DNA from: Akkermansia muciniphila
GTDB taxonomy: Bacteria; Verrucomicrobiota; Verrucomicrobiia; Verrucomicrobiales; Akkermansiaceae
Assembly: GCA_945888515.1 (NCBI GenBank)
Contig: CAMDAD010000029.1
Span: forward strand, 1 to 37,274
Direction: 5' to 3'
DNA: 37,274 bases
Positions 9,399 through 17,335 of this stretch are shown here, one piece after another. A program made the translations under genes and the position numbers. Each line of letters opens with the position of its first letter. Within the stretch, counting starts at the first letter, position 1. The notes below the pieces were generated by a model, which saw only the letters and a list, made by a program, of their open reading frames with translations, did not search any database and was not told the DNA's origin.

Positions 9399-9785
9399 AT
9401 GGTCACTCGACAACAGCTACGCTTCGTTAGACTCATCGCCCTCATCACTTACGCACTCCTCGGTGCTCTGAGTCCCTTGCTTCGCGCCGCGGAAGGCACA
9501 CTTTCTGAGCAGGCAAAAATCGAGTCGCTCCTCACGACCATCGAATCCCTGAGCGATGCCACCTTTGTCCGCAATGGCAGCGAGTATAACGCCAAAAACG
9601 CGGCCAAATTTCTGCGCGGCAAATGGGACGCAAACAAAAATGACATCAAAACAGCTCGTGATTTTATCGACAAAGCTGCGACCAAATCCTCCACTACGGG
9701 CAAGCCCTACATGATCTGACCCAAGGGTGAAGAAGAAATCGCTTGCGCGGAATTCCTGAAAAAAGCACTCGGTAAGCTCGAATGA
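9399..9785 (+). pseudogene. DUF5329-type secreted protein interrupted by an in-frame TGA
   Basis: The first open part (9399-9719, 106 codons) encodes a signal peptide (hydrophobic segment at about residues 11-30, ending ...LLRAAEG), then IESLLTTIESL, FVRNGSEYNAKNAAKFLRGKWD and FIDKAATKSSTTGKPYMI. This is the pattern I recognise from DUF5329 proteins, where an FxRNG-x-x-Y-x-A block and an A-T-K-S-S-x-x-G-x-P-Y block are conserved. Frame-exact after the TGA at 9717-9719 come 21 more codons (PKGEEEIACAEFLKKALGKL...) and a second TGA at 9783-9785. That tail looks like the missing C-terminal helix, so the first TGA is most simply a CGA-to-TGA change or a sequencing error. The short form could still be exported, so 'pseudogene' is an interpretation. 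It sits alone between mfd and the TPR gene. Confidence 0.65.
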
Positions 9786-9867
9786 TTTCTGATCGCGAAA
9801 TTGGGAACGGGTGACAGTATCATCGAAATGCCTTGCCTGAGCATCGATTCCGCTTTAGCTTGACTAC

Positions 9868-12453
9868 GTGCCTTTTACCGTGCGCGCATCTCCGTTTTTA
9901 TTGCCAGCCACCCGACTGTGGTTGGGCGTTGTGATGTGTGGACTGCTTCAGGCGGCCGCTGGACCGAGCGAATCGGAGCAACAGGGCCTTGATGCTCTTG
10001 CCGCGCAGTTGCCCGACGTGGCAGCAGCGCGTTTCCGGGCTCGCCTCGAGAGCCAGCCCACGGATGCCGAGGAAAGCAAGCGCCTGCGTTTGCTGTTAGG
10101 CGAGTCACTGGTGCGGGCGAACCAGCCCGAGAGCGCGCTTGCCACGCTGGATCATCCGACTCTTGCCGACTCCAACCTTGCGCTTTTTTGGAGAGCACAG
10201 GCGCATCGTATGAATGGTGATTTGCAACGCGCCATCGAATTGTTAGATGAAGTCATCGACACAAAAGATTTTCCCTTTTACGGCGAATCCATTCTCACTC
10301 GTGCGCGCCTGCTATCGGCCCTAGGCAATCATCGCGCCGCCATCGCTGAGCTCAACCTACTCACCACGACGAAGTCTCGCTTAGCAACAAGGGCCAAGCT
10401 CGACCAAACGCGCTTGCTCGTCGTCACCGGTCAGGTCGAAGATGCACGAAAAATCCTCCCCTCAGCGAAAAATCTCAAGTCCGCCGAGTTATTCGATGCC
10501 TTATTGTTAGATGCGGCGCTATTACAAGAGGAGTCAAAATTTTCGCAAGCCGCCGCCGCTTATCAATCCATTTTAGCGCAGTATCATAAGAAAGACGACG
10601 CCCTACCCGCACTCATTCATCCCGCAGCCATCGGCCTCGCCCGAGCACTTGCCTCGATGGGTCAGCGCACCGAGGCCACCGATGCCCTGCTCGCTTTTTT
10701 GCAAAATCAATCGGACTCGCCGAATCTCGACGAAGCCTTCGCGCTACTCCGTCCGCTTTTGCTAAGCCAGACCGGCGAAGATGACCCGGTCGTCACGCTG
10801 ATCAAAGCACGTCTTGCCCAATGGTCCCTCAGTCCTCCCCACAAAAACCCTGCGATCTTTCCTGACTCGTCTGTCGGTGTCGCTGATATACCCCCTACCA
10901 CCAACGATTTCGCTCACCCTGAACTGCATGCGCAATCGCTGTTTCTGCGGATCGTCGCGCTGGGTGGTTCAAAGGAAATCGAGCGCATCGAAGAACAGCG
11001 CCGCCTCGCGACACAGTTGCGCTGGGAGCACCCAGAGCACCCGCTCAGCGCGCAGGCCACGATCGAACTGGCTCGCACCTTCTTCTCTAACAATCAATTT
11101 GAAAAAGCCCGCTATTTGTTAGAAAATCTCATCGACTCCTCGGCGGCAGGCTCCGCCGAAGTAGAGGCGCACCTTGTTCTCGCCAACCAGCTTTATCAAA
11201 AACAAGAGTTCGCCCAATCGGCAGTCCGTTTTGAAAAAGCCGCTTTGCTGCTGGAATCGACAGCACGCAGCAATGCGCAATTCAATGCCGGTATTGCATG
11301 GTTGCTCGCAGGTGATCCTGATCAGGTGAAGCGCTTGCAAGCGCAAGGCACTCCCAAGCTCTTGGCAAGCCTGCAACTCGAGCAAGCGCTCTTCGCCGCC
11401 AGTCAACAGCCCGAACGAGCACTGCCGCTGCTCGACCGCTTCATTGTCGATCACCCGACCCATGCGCGCCTGAATGAAGCGCGCCTCGCCATGACTCTCT
11501 GCGCTCTTGAGCAAGTCCCACCCGCCATTTCCCTGTCCCGCGCGCTGCTGGATTCCATGGATGAAGAAAGCGTGGAAGCGGAACCATTGCTATTGGCAAA
11601 AATCCAGCTCGCGATCGCTTCCAATCAGAATGCCGAGTGCATCACATTGTGTCATGCGTTTCTGGAAGCATTTCCCACCTCATCGAAATTTGCCGACGTC
11701 ACTCTCGCCCTTGGCACATCGCTCTATCAAAATGGAGACCTCAGTGATGCACGGCAAATCCTGCAGAAGCTTGAAAAAAACCACCCTGAAAAATCCGCTC
11801 CCGCCTTACTAATCGCCGCCCGGGCTGCCGCGCGCACTGGCACGCCGCAATCGCTCGCGGAGGCGATTGAATTGTTTGACCGCATCATTCAATCGCAGTC
11901 ATCCCTCGCGGCCTTTGCCTCGCTCGAAAAAGCCCGCATGCTCATCGATGCCAAATCGACTGCCTCACTCCAACAAGCTGCCACGGAACTGGAGGTACTC
12001 TATCAATCTCTCGAAAAAAATCCTCCGCTCCAGATCACCGCCGGCATGCTGTGGATGGAAACACTTTACTCAATGGGTGGTGCTGAACCTGCCCGCCACA
12101 ACGACGGACTGGCTCTGCAACGCAAGTTGCTGGCGCACGCTGGCCTGGGCGACGATGACCGCAATCGCATCAATTACTTCCGAGGACTGACGCTGGAGCA
12201 TATGAATCAACCGGACCAAGCACTGGATGTGTATTACCAAGTGGTCGAATCCGCTAGCAAACAGGTCATCACAAACTGGGTCTATTTTGAACGTTGCGGC
12301 TTCAATGCCATCGCTCTGTTAGAAAAAAACCGCCGCTGGGAATCTGCGATAGCCGTCGCTAAGAAAATCGCCACCTTCCCCTGCCCCCGCGCCAAAGAAG
12401 CCGAAGAGCGAGCCAGTCGACTCGGCTTGGAGCACATGATTCTGGATCAGTGA
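9868..12453 (+). CDS. Exported TPR-repeat protein
   Basis: 861 residues, starting at GTG 9868 with no clear Shine-Dalgarno. An N-terminal hydrophobic segment (about residues 15-32) looks like a signal peptide, placing the protein in the periplasm or outer membrane. The rest is almost entirely helical with many tetratricopeptide-like pairs, for example FWRAQAHRMNGDLQRAIELLDEV, ALGNHRAAIAELNLL, AATELEVLYQSLE and YFRGLTLEHMNQPDQALDVYYQVVE near the C-terminus. TPR proteins scaffold other proteins; the partner is not indicated here. Large exported TPR proteins of this kind are common in Verrucomicrobiota and Planctomycetes. No catalytic motif was seen. obg is convergent about 115 bases downstream. 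Confidence 0.85.
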   Translation: MPFTVRASPFLLPATRLWLGVVMCGLLQAAAGPSESEQQGLDALAAQLPDVAAARFRARLESQPTDAEESKRLRLLLGESLVRANQPESALATLDHPTLADSNLALFWRAQAHRMNGDLQRAIELLDEVIDTKDFPFYGESILTRARLLSALGNHRAAIAELNLLTTTKSRLATRAKLDQTRLLVVTGQVEDARKILPSAKNLKSAELFDALLLDAALLQEESKFSQAAAAYQSILAQYHKKDDALPALIHPAAIGLARALASMGQRTEATDALLAFLQNQSDSPNLDEAFALLRPLLLSQTGEDDPVVTLIKARLAQWSLSPPHKNPAIFPDSSVGVADIPPTTNDFAHPELHAQSLFLRIVALGGSKEIERIEEQRRLATQLRWEHPEHPLSAQATIELARTFFSNNQFEKARYLLENLIDSSAAGSAEVEAHLVLANQLYQKQEFAQSAVRFEKAALLLESTARSNAQFNAGIAWLLAGDPDQVKRLQAQGTPKLLASLQLEQALFAASQQPERALPLLDRFIVDHPTHARLNEARLAMTLCALEQVPPAISLSRALLDSMDEESVEAEPLLLAKIQLAIASNQNAECITLCHAFLEAFPTSSKFADVTLALGTSLYQNGDLSDARQILQKLEKNHPEKSAPALLIAARAAARTGTPQSLAEAIELFDRIIQSQSSLAAFASLEKARMLIDAKSTASLQQAATELEVLYQSLEKNPPLQITAGMLWMETLYSMGGAEPARHNDGLALQRKLLAHAGLGDDDRNRINYFRGLTLEHMNQPDQALDVYYQVVESASKQVITNWVYFERCGFNAIALLEKNRRWESAIAVAKKIATFPCPRAKEAEERASRLGLEHMILDQ

Positions 12454-12567
12454 ATTAGCAGCAACCGAATGGAAAGGTCATACTCGAAGCCCGCAACTCA
12501 CAGGATGACAGTCCCCTTCTCGCAATAAGGAGCATTACCCAAATACGTCACGGGTAAAAAATCCGGA

Positions 12568-13629
12568 TCACTTCGCCTTAATCGTCGCTTGCTTGGCCAC
12601 ACGCTCAAAAAGCACACGGCGCAGGTCGTCTAGACCGATTTCCAGCTCTGCGGAGATAGGCACGATTTCCACTTTGGCAAATCGTTTGCGGAAGTTTTTC
12701 AGGTTTTCCTCGGCGACGTCGGAGTCCATTTTGTTGGCCACGACGAGCCAGGGAAACTTCGCCAGGTCCTCATCGTATTCGCGAATCTCTGCGCGCAGGA
12801 TTTCCAGATCGCTCACGGGATCACGACCATCGGTGCCTGCCATGTCGATGACAAACAACAGCATATGGCAGCGCGTGATGTGGCGCAGGAATTCATGACC
12901 CAGGCCCTTGTTCAAGTGCGCGCCTTCGATGAGGCCGGGGATGTCGGCAATGGTGCAACGCTTGTAGCCCTCAAACTCCGCCACTCCCACCACGGGTTGC
13001 AGCGTGGTAAACGGATAGGACGCCACTTTCGGATGGGCATGGGAGAGTTTTCCGATCAAGGTCGATTTGCCCGCATTCGGGAAACCTACCAATCCCACAT
13101 CGGCGATGCGACGCAGTTCCAGATAAAACACGCCCAACTCGCCGTCCTCGCCGAGCGTATGCTCCACCGGAGCGCGGTTGGTCGGGGTCTTGAAATTCCA
13201 GTTGCCCTTGCCACCCTTGCCTCCGTGGCAGAGCACAAACTCTTGGCCTTCTTCCGTGAGGTCGGCGATGGGTTCCATATCGATCCCCTCCTCGCTGCGC
13301 TCCAGTTCCACAGCTTCCTGCACGTTGGTCGCAGTCGTGCGATAGACGACCGTGCCCGGCGGAACGAGTGCAATAAATGGCTTCCCGCCACGACCCGTTT
13401 TGCGAACACCCGCACCGTTGACTCCGCCATCGGCAATCATTTTCGGGTCGTAGTGGAACTGGCGCAAATTGTCTGTGTGCGGTGAGACTTTTAAAATCAC
13501 GTCGCCACCCTTGCCTCCGTCGCCGCCATCGGGACCGCCACGCGGCACATATTTCTCGCGGCGAAAACTCACCGCTCCATGGCCGCCATCGCCTGCCTTG
13601 GCAAAAACTCGAATGTGATCAATAAACAT
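12568..13629 (-). CDS. obg: GTPase Obg/CgtA, ribosome assembly
   Basis: 353 residues from the ATG at 13629; the MFIDHIRVFAKAGDGGHG start is the canonical Obg N-terminus, so a 17-codon upstream extension is rejected. Seen: the glycine-rich Obg fold (GGPDGGDGGKGGDVIL, CHGGKGGKGNWNF), then the G domain with G1 GFPNAGKST at about residue 182, G3 DIPGLIEGAHLNKGLG, G4 NKMD and G5 SAELE. There is no long C-terminal OCT extension. It binds the 50S subunit and couples GTP state to ribosome maturation. It is transcribed away from the 344-residue gene with about 320 bases between starts and converges with the TPR gene. No clear terminator hairpin with a T-run was found on either side. Confidence 0.96.
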   Translation of the reverse strand: MFIDHIRVFAKAGDGGHGAVSFRREKYVPRGGPDGGDGGKGGDVILKVSPHTDNLRQFHYDPKMIADGGVNGAGVRKTGRGGKPFIALVPPGTVVYRTTATNVQEAVELERSEEGIDMEPIADLTEEGQEFVLCHGGKGGKGNWNFKTPTNRAPVEHTLGEDGELGVFYLELRRIADVGLVGFPNAGKSTLIGKLSHAHPKVASYPFTTLQPVVGVAEFEGYKRCTIADIPGLIEGAHLNKGLGHEFLRHITRCHMLLFVIDMAGTDGRDPVSDLEILRAEIREYDEDLAKFPWLVVANKMDSDVAEENLKNFRKRFAKVEIVPISAELEIGLDDLRRVLFERVAKQATIKAK

Positions 13630-13952
13630 AATATCCCGTAACGGACGGCGATTCTTGCACCATCCCATGAAAAAAGTCAAACAAAGGATTTTTGCCAGCT
13701 TCCATTAGCGCCGTCACTCACCGCGTGATTCCTCTCTCATGAGGCTTTTGGAGCAGCTGAAAGATCGATCGCTCAAAGCAAGAGCTGTTTCCCCCTACGA
13801 AACCGAATCGGCCTGCTGCAGAGCATCTTCCGAACTGACTGCTGTCACTGCGACCTTCTCCATGGCTGCTTTTATTAAAATTTTCCGCGAATCCGTGTGA
13901 ATTTTCAAAAATAACACCTTCCTTCTTGAAACTTCATCCAATCGGTCATTGA
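13630..13952. other. Divergent intergenic region with one possible small ORF
   Basis: 323 bases between the obg start and the start of the 344-residue gene; it must carry promoters for both directions. A 53-codon plus-strand frame runs from ATG 13739 to TGA 13900 (beginning MRLLEQLKDRSLKARAVS). It has no Shine-Dalgarno and no recognised relative, so it is only a weak candidate gene. The last 60 bases before 13953 are AT-rich, as expected for a promoter, but no -35/-10 pair was convincing. Confidence 0.3.
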
Positions 13953-14987
13953 ATGCCGTTCAGAAACATGAGTCTGCGCAAACAACTGAATGATATTCTG
14001 ATCGCACTGCTACCGACTAACCCCGTCGATTCGATCAAAGGCACAGAACTCATACGCCTAGTGCGGCTCCAACTCGATGGCAACTACTCGGATGCCTCGC
14101 TGCGCTATCACTTTTCCATCATGTCGTGTGATCCCTCTTCGCCCATAGCGAAGGTGGAAAAAGGCCAAGGCTACTACCGCCGCAGCGCACCCGCACCGGC
14201 ACTATCCAGCGCACAGGAACTCATTTCTCTGACCCAAGGGCGACTGGACGACATCAACACCGACCAGTCCGCCATCGATCAAACGATGCTTCGCATCCGC
14301 AAGTTTCGCGCGATCGTGCACCGCTATTTCGAGGTAAACGGCCGTTTTCCCTTTATTTTCCGTCAGGCTTTCGCACGCGAGGCACCGCTGGGCAACTTGT
14401 GGAAGTATCCCGAAATGGTTCTCATCGATTGGGAAACGGACGAAGTTCCTGATGAGGAAATGACCTTGGATCAGACGATGCTATCCCTCAAGCAACGTCT
14501 GGGTGTTCCTCCCTTCGGGCTTCATGCCGCACGACTTCGCATCCAGCCATCGCTGCAAACCTATCGGGAGGATTTCTTCCAAACCCTTGCCGTCTCTCAG
14601 TGGGCGCAGGCGGGAGAACTGATCTACGCCGCTCCTATTACCGATGAAGCTCTCGCCGATGGCTTGCGGCGACTGAATTCCCATTTCGGCATCGGCGTGA
14701 CCTCTTTTGGCCTGACCTCAGAAATGCTTGATGACCTTCCTCGTCCAGCGCAAATCCTCAACGCCCATCCGCGCGAGACCGAGGCGATCATGGCGAGACT
14801 GGAGATCAATCGCATCGCCGCGCCACAAATTCGATCGCACCTCGATTGGCATGGCCTCAACAACCTGAAAAGTGAGAGCCAGGAGGCGAAAAACATGGTG
14901 CAGTGGTTGACCGACTGCCTCGAAAAAGGTCGTGCCGAGCAATACAAAGAAGCCGATGCGGTCCCCGCGGCCGCCACTGGACAATGA
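13953..14987 (+). CDS. Unrecognised protein with possible N-terminal winged helix
   Basis: 344 residues; ATG 13953 with a second ATG at 13968 (MSLRKQLND) as an equally good start. I do not firmly recognise it. The first ~75 residues (KGTELIRLVRLQLDGNYSDASLRYHFSIM...PIAKVEKGQGYYRR) read like a winged helix with the terminal beta-wing and aromatic pair. The middle has a FRAIVHRYFEVNGRFPFIFRQ... GNLWKYPEMVLIDWE segment that resembles the 'xxWxYPDxV' block of COG2958-type proteins, which join a winged helix to a nuclease-like domain. That resemblance is from memory and weak. The C-terminus is helical with a charged tail. Overlapping no neighbour, it lies 24 bases before the YqgE gene and may be co-transcribed with it. 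Either a DNA-binding regulator or a restriction-like protein is possible. Confidence 0.6.
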   Translation: MPFRNMSLRKQLNDILIALLPTNPVDSIKGTELIRLVRLQLDGNYSDASLRYHFSIMSCDPSSPIAKVEKGQGYYRRSAPAPALSSAQELISLTQGRLDDINTDQSAIDQTMLRIRKFRAIVHRYFEVNGRFPFIFRQAFAREAPLGNLWKYPEMVLIDWETDEVPDEEMTLDQTMLSLKQRLGVPPFGLHAARLRIQPSLQTYREDFFQTLAVSQWAQAGELIYAAPITDEALADGLRRLNSHFGIGVTSFGLTSEMLDDLPRPAQILNAHPRETEAIMARLEINRIAAPQIRSHLDWHGLNNLKSESQEAKNMVQWLTDCLEKGRAEQYKEADAVPAAATGQ

Positions 14988-15011
14988 CAAAATCTGTTTC
15001 ATGGTAACGGA

Positions 15012-15575
15012 ATGAACCTCCCACCATCAGACCCCGATTCTCCTGCACTGCAAGGCAGCTTGCTCTTCGCTTCGCCAACGATGCAGGACGGTCCCTTCGA
15101 GCATTCGGTCATCCTACTTTCGAACCACACGCCGAAAGACGGCGCATTTGGGTTGATCCTGAATCAACCCACGGGGCAGGTTGTGGGCGACGTCCTGAAA
15201 GATCCGCAGTTTCATCCGCTGCGTCACATCAGCATTCACCGAGGCGGTCCCGTGGCGCACAATCAATTGTTTTTCGCCGCGCTCTGGTGGGAGCCACCAC
15301 AGGGCCTGCGCGTCATACACCAGATATCCGCAGAAGATGCCATCAAACATCACAAACAACCCGGCACTCTGGTGCGCGCTTTTGTCGGCTACTCGGGCTG
15401 GAGCCCCGGACAACTAGAAGAGGAGCTGGAGCGTCACACCTGGATCGTTACTGACCCTCCCGCATATCTCTTAGGCTTCAGCCATGATGATACTCTCTGG
15501 TCCGTGACTCTTCGCAGCCTCTCTCCCTACCACCGCATGCTGGCAGATGCTCCGAAAAACCCATACGCAAACTGA
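15012..15575 (+). CDS. YqgE/AlgH family protein
   Basis: 187 residues, the usual family length. The family blocks are all present: GSLLFASPTMQDGPFEHSVILL, a GAFGLILNQPTG strand-loop, HRGGPVAHNQLFF, RAFVGYSGWSPGQLEEELERHTWIV. The fold is known from solved YqgE proteins, but the molecular role is unsettled; AlgH was named from an alginate regulation phenotype. It is cytoplasmic by composition, with no signal peptide. It starts 24 bases after the 344-residue gene on the same strand. Confidence 0.93.
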   Translation: MNLPPSDPDSPALQGSLLFASPTMQDGPFEHSVILLSNHTPKDGAFGLILNQPTGQVVGDVLKDPQFHPLRHISIHRGGPVAHNQLFFAALWWEPPQGLRVIHQISAEDAIKHHKQPGTLVRAFVGYSGWSPGQLEEELERHTWIVTDPPAYLLGFSHDDTLWSVTLRSLSPYHRMLADAPKNPYAN

Positions 15576-15621
15576 ACTCTCAACCATTCAATAACAGGAG
15601 GATGTTTACTTACTCATATTT

Positions 15622-15639
15622 ATACCAATTGGTCGGTAT
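15622..15639. promoter_or_regulatory. Candidate operator-like inverted repeat upstream of the sulfatase
   Basis: An ATACC / GGTAT pair encloses AATTGGTC, giving ATACCAATTGGTCGGTAT in an AT-rich stretch about 220 bases before the sulfatase start. The inner ACCAATTGGT is itself a perfect palindrome. Palindromes of this size are typical regulator sites, but no second copy was found near the other polysaccharide genes, so this is only a candidate. Confidence 0.25.
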
Positions 15640-15856
15640 TTAATGAAAAACCAAATCACCACTCAGAGACCAAAGGGTTCACAGACGAAAAAAATACGAG
15701 TTTATCGATATTTTCCTGCGCTGACAGTGAGATGAATCGATTCATTCGATCTTCCCATGCCAGATCGAGGAGGATGAGATGCTTCGTGAGCGAATCGTCT
15801 TCTCATCGATGGCGGATCCGTTGACACAATCTCTGGGTAAAGGAAGTATCTATGAC

Positions 15857-17320
15857 ATGAAACATTGGCACCGAATATTCCTCTTATGGCTCGGGATCTT
15901 CTCTCTCACAGCAGTCGGTGCGAGAGACCATGAGTCGTCGCACCATATCCTGTGGATCGTCATGGATGACATCGGTCGCGAACTACCCTGTTATGGTGAA
16001 AAATCCATCCAGACGCCGAACATCGACCGATTGGCCAGGGAGGGCACGCGTTTTGATCAGGCGTTTCTCACCTGTTCGGTCTGCTCGCCCTCGCGCTCGG
16101 CGATGATTACTGGCATGTATCAGACAACCATCGGTGCCCATCATCATCGCAGTGGCAGAGGCACGGAAAAAATCCGACTGCCCGACAAAATCGAACCCGT
16201 GCCCGCCCTGTTCCAGCGCGCGGGATATTACACCTGCAACGCCGGCGATCCATGGAAAGACAAAGGAAAAGGAATGGGTAAGACCGATTATAACTTCGAG
16301 TGGAATCCGAAGATCTATGACGACAATGACTGGTCCACACGAAAAAAAGGACAATCATTTTTTGCTCAAATCCAATTATGGGGCGGCAAATTCCGGAACG
16401 ACAAAGGACAATGGTATCGGAACGTCGCGCCGAAAGCACTGGGAACACTGACGAATCCGGCAGACGTGAAACTTCCCTCATATTACCCAAGCGATCCCGT
16501 ATTGATAGAAGATTGGGCGCAGTATCTCGACTGCATTCGTTTTTGCGATAAGCAAATCGGCGAAATTCTCCAGCGACTGGAAACAGAGGGGATCATCGAC
16601 CAAACACTGATCATTCTTATGGGCGACAACGGCATCAGCCATGCGCGGGGAAAGCAGTTCCTCTACGATGAAGGCATCAGAACACCATTCATCGTGCGTG
16701 GCCCTGGCGTAGCCAAAGGATCAGTGCGCAGCGACCTCATCGAACACATCGACATGGCCGCCACCTCGCTCGCTTGGGCAGGTCTTCCCCTCCCCCCCTG
16801 GATGCAAGGGCGCGACGTGTTTGCCAAAGACTACAAAAGACGCGATGCCGTTTTTGCCGCCCGCGATCGTTGCGATGAAACCGTCGATCGCATCCGCAGC
16901 GTGCGCACCGAACAATTCAAATACATCCGTAACTTTTACCCGCTGCGCCCTCTGCTGCAACCGAATGACTACAAGGACAACAAACCCACAATCAAAAAAA
17001 TCCGCGAGTTGCATCAGTTGCATAAACTGACATCCGAGCAAGCCAGCTTGCTGCTCTCACCCACCCGCCCGAAAGAGGAGCTCTACGATGTCAAAGCCGA
17101 TCCTTTTGAGACGCGCAACCTCGCCGATGACCCAGCGCACCAAGCGACACTCACCAGCATGCGCGCGCGATTGGATCAATGGATCGTCGATACACGCGAC
17201 CGTGGCGCTGAACCAGAATCCATGTACGACAGCGACATGAAAGTCTACCTTCAGCGCCCCAACCCTGCCGTTGAGCGCAATATCCAGCTCATGAAAGCAT
17301 GGGCCAGAGAAGGCAAATAA
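15857..17320 (+). CDS. Secreted type I sulfatase (formylglycine-dependent)
   Basis: 487 residues from ATG 15857, chosen because it gives a clean signal peptide (MKHWHRIFLLWLGIFSLTAVGA) and an AAAGGAAG Shine-Dalgarno ten bases upstream; the frame itself stays open to 15779. Seen: HHILWIVMDDIGREL with the paired metal-binding Asp, TPNIDRLAREGTRFDQAF, and CSPSRSAMITGMYQT, in which Cys76 of the C-x-P-x-R motif would be oxidised to formylglycine. LIILMGDNGISHARGKQFLYDEGIRTPFIVRGPG supplies the later metal ligands. It would hydrolyse sulfate esters on a polysaccharide outside the cytoplasm. The anaerobic or aerobic maturase is not in the window. The GH43/esterase fusion follows after 15 bases, so the two are almost certainly one transcript. 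Confidence 0.95.
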   Translation: MKHWHRIFLLWLGIFSLTAVGARDHESSHHILWIVMDDIGRELPCYGEKSIQTPNIDRLAREGTRFDQAFLTCSVCSPSRSAMITGMYQTTIGAHHHRSGRGTEKIRLPDKIEPVPALFQRAGYYTCNAGDPWKDKGKGMGKTDYNFEWNPKIYDDNDWSTRKKGQSFFAQIQLWGGKFRNDKGQWYRNVAPKALGTLTNPADVKLPSYYPSDPVLIEDWAQYLDCIRFCDKQIGEILQRLETEGIIDQTLIILMGDNGISHARGKQFLYDEGIRTPFIVRGPGVAKGSVRSDLIEHIDMAATSLAWAGLPLPPWMQGRDVFAKDYKRRDAVFAARDRCDETVDRIRSVRTEQFKYIRNFYPLRPLLQPNDYKDNKPTIKKIRELHQLHKLTSEQASLLLSPTRPKEELYDVKADPFETRNLADDPAHQATLTSMRARLDQWIVDTRDRGAEPESMYDSDMKVYLQRPNPAVERNIQLMKAWAREGK

Positions 17321-17335
17321 AACGAATCACTTTTT

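Noticed and set aside
9717-9719. In-frame TGA read as selenocysteine
   Set aside because: The position corresponds to a polar/Arg site rather than a redox Cys, no SECIS-like hairpin was noticed just after it, and the family is not known to be a selenoprotein.
12508-12575. Bidirectional terminator between the TPR gene and obg
   Set aside because: There is a TTACCC/GGGTAA inverted repeat, but it is weak and the T-run does not follow the stem in either direction.
12865-13485. 206-codon plus-strand frame over obg
   Set aside because: Antisense shadow of obg, whose G motifs are unmistakable.
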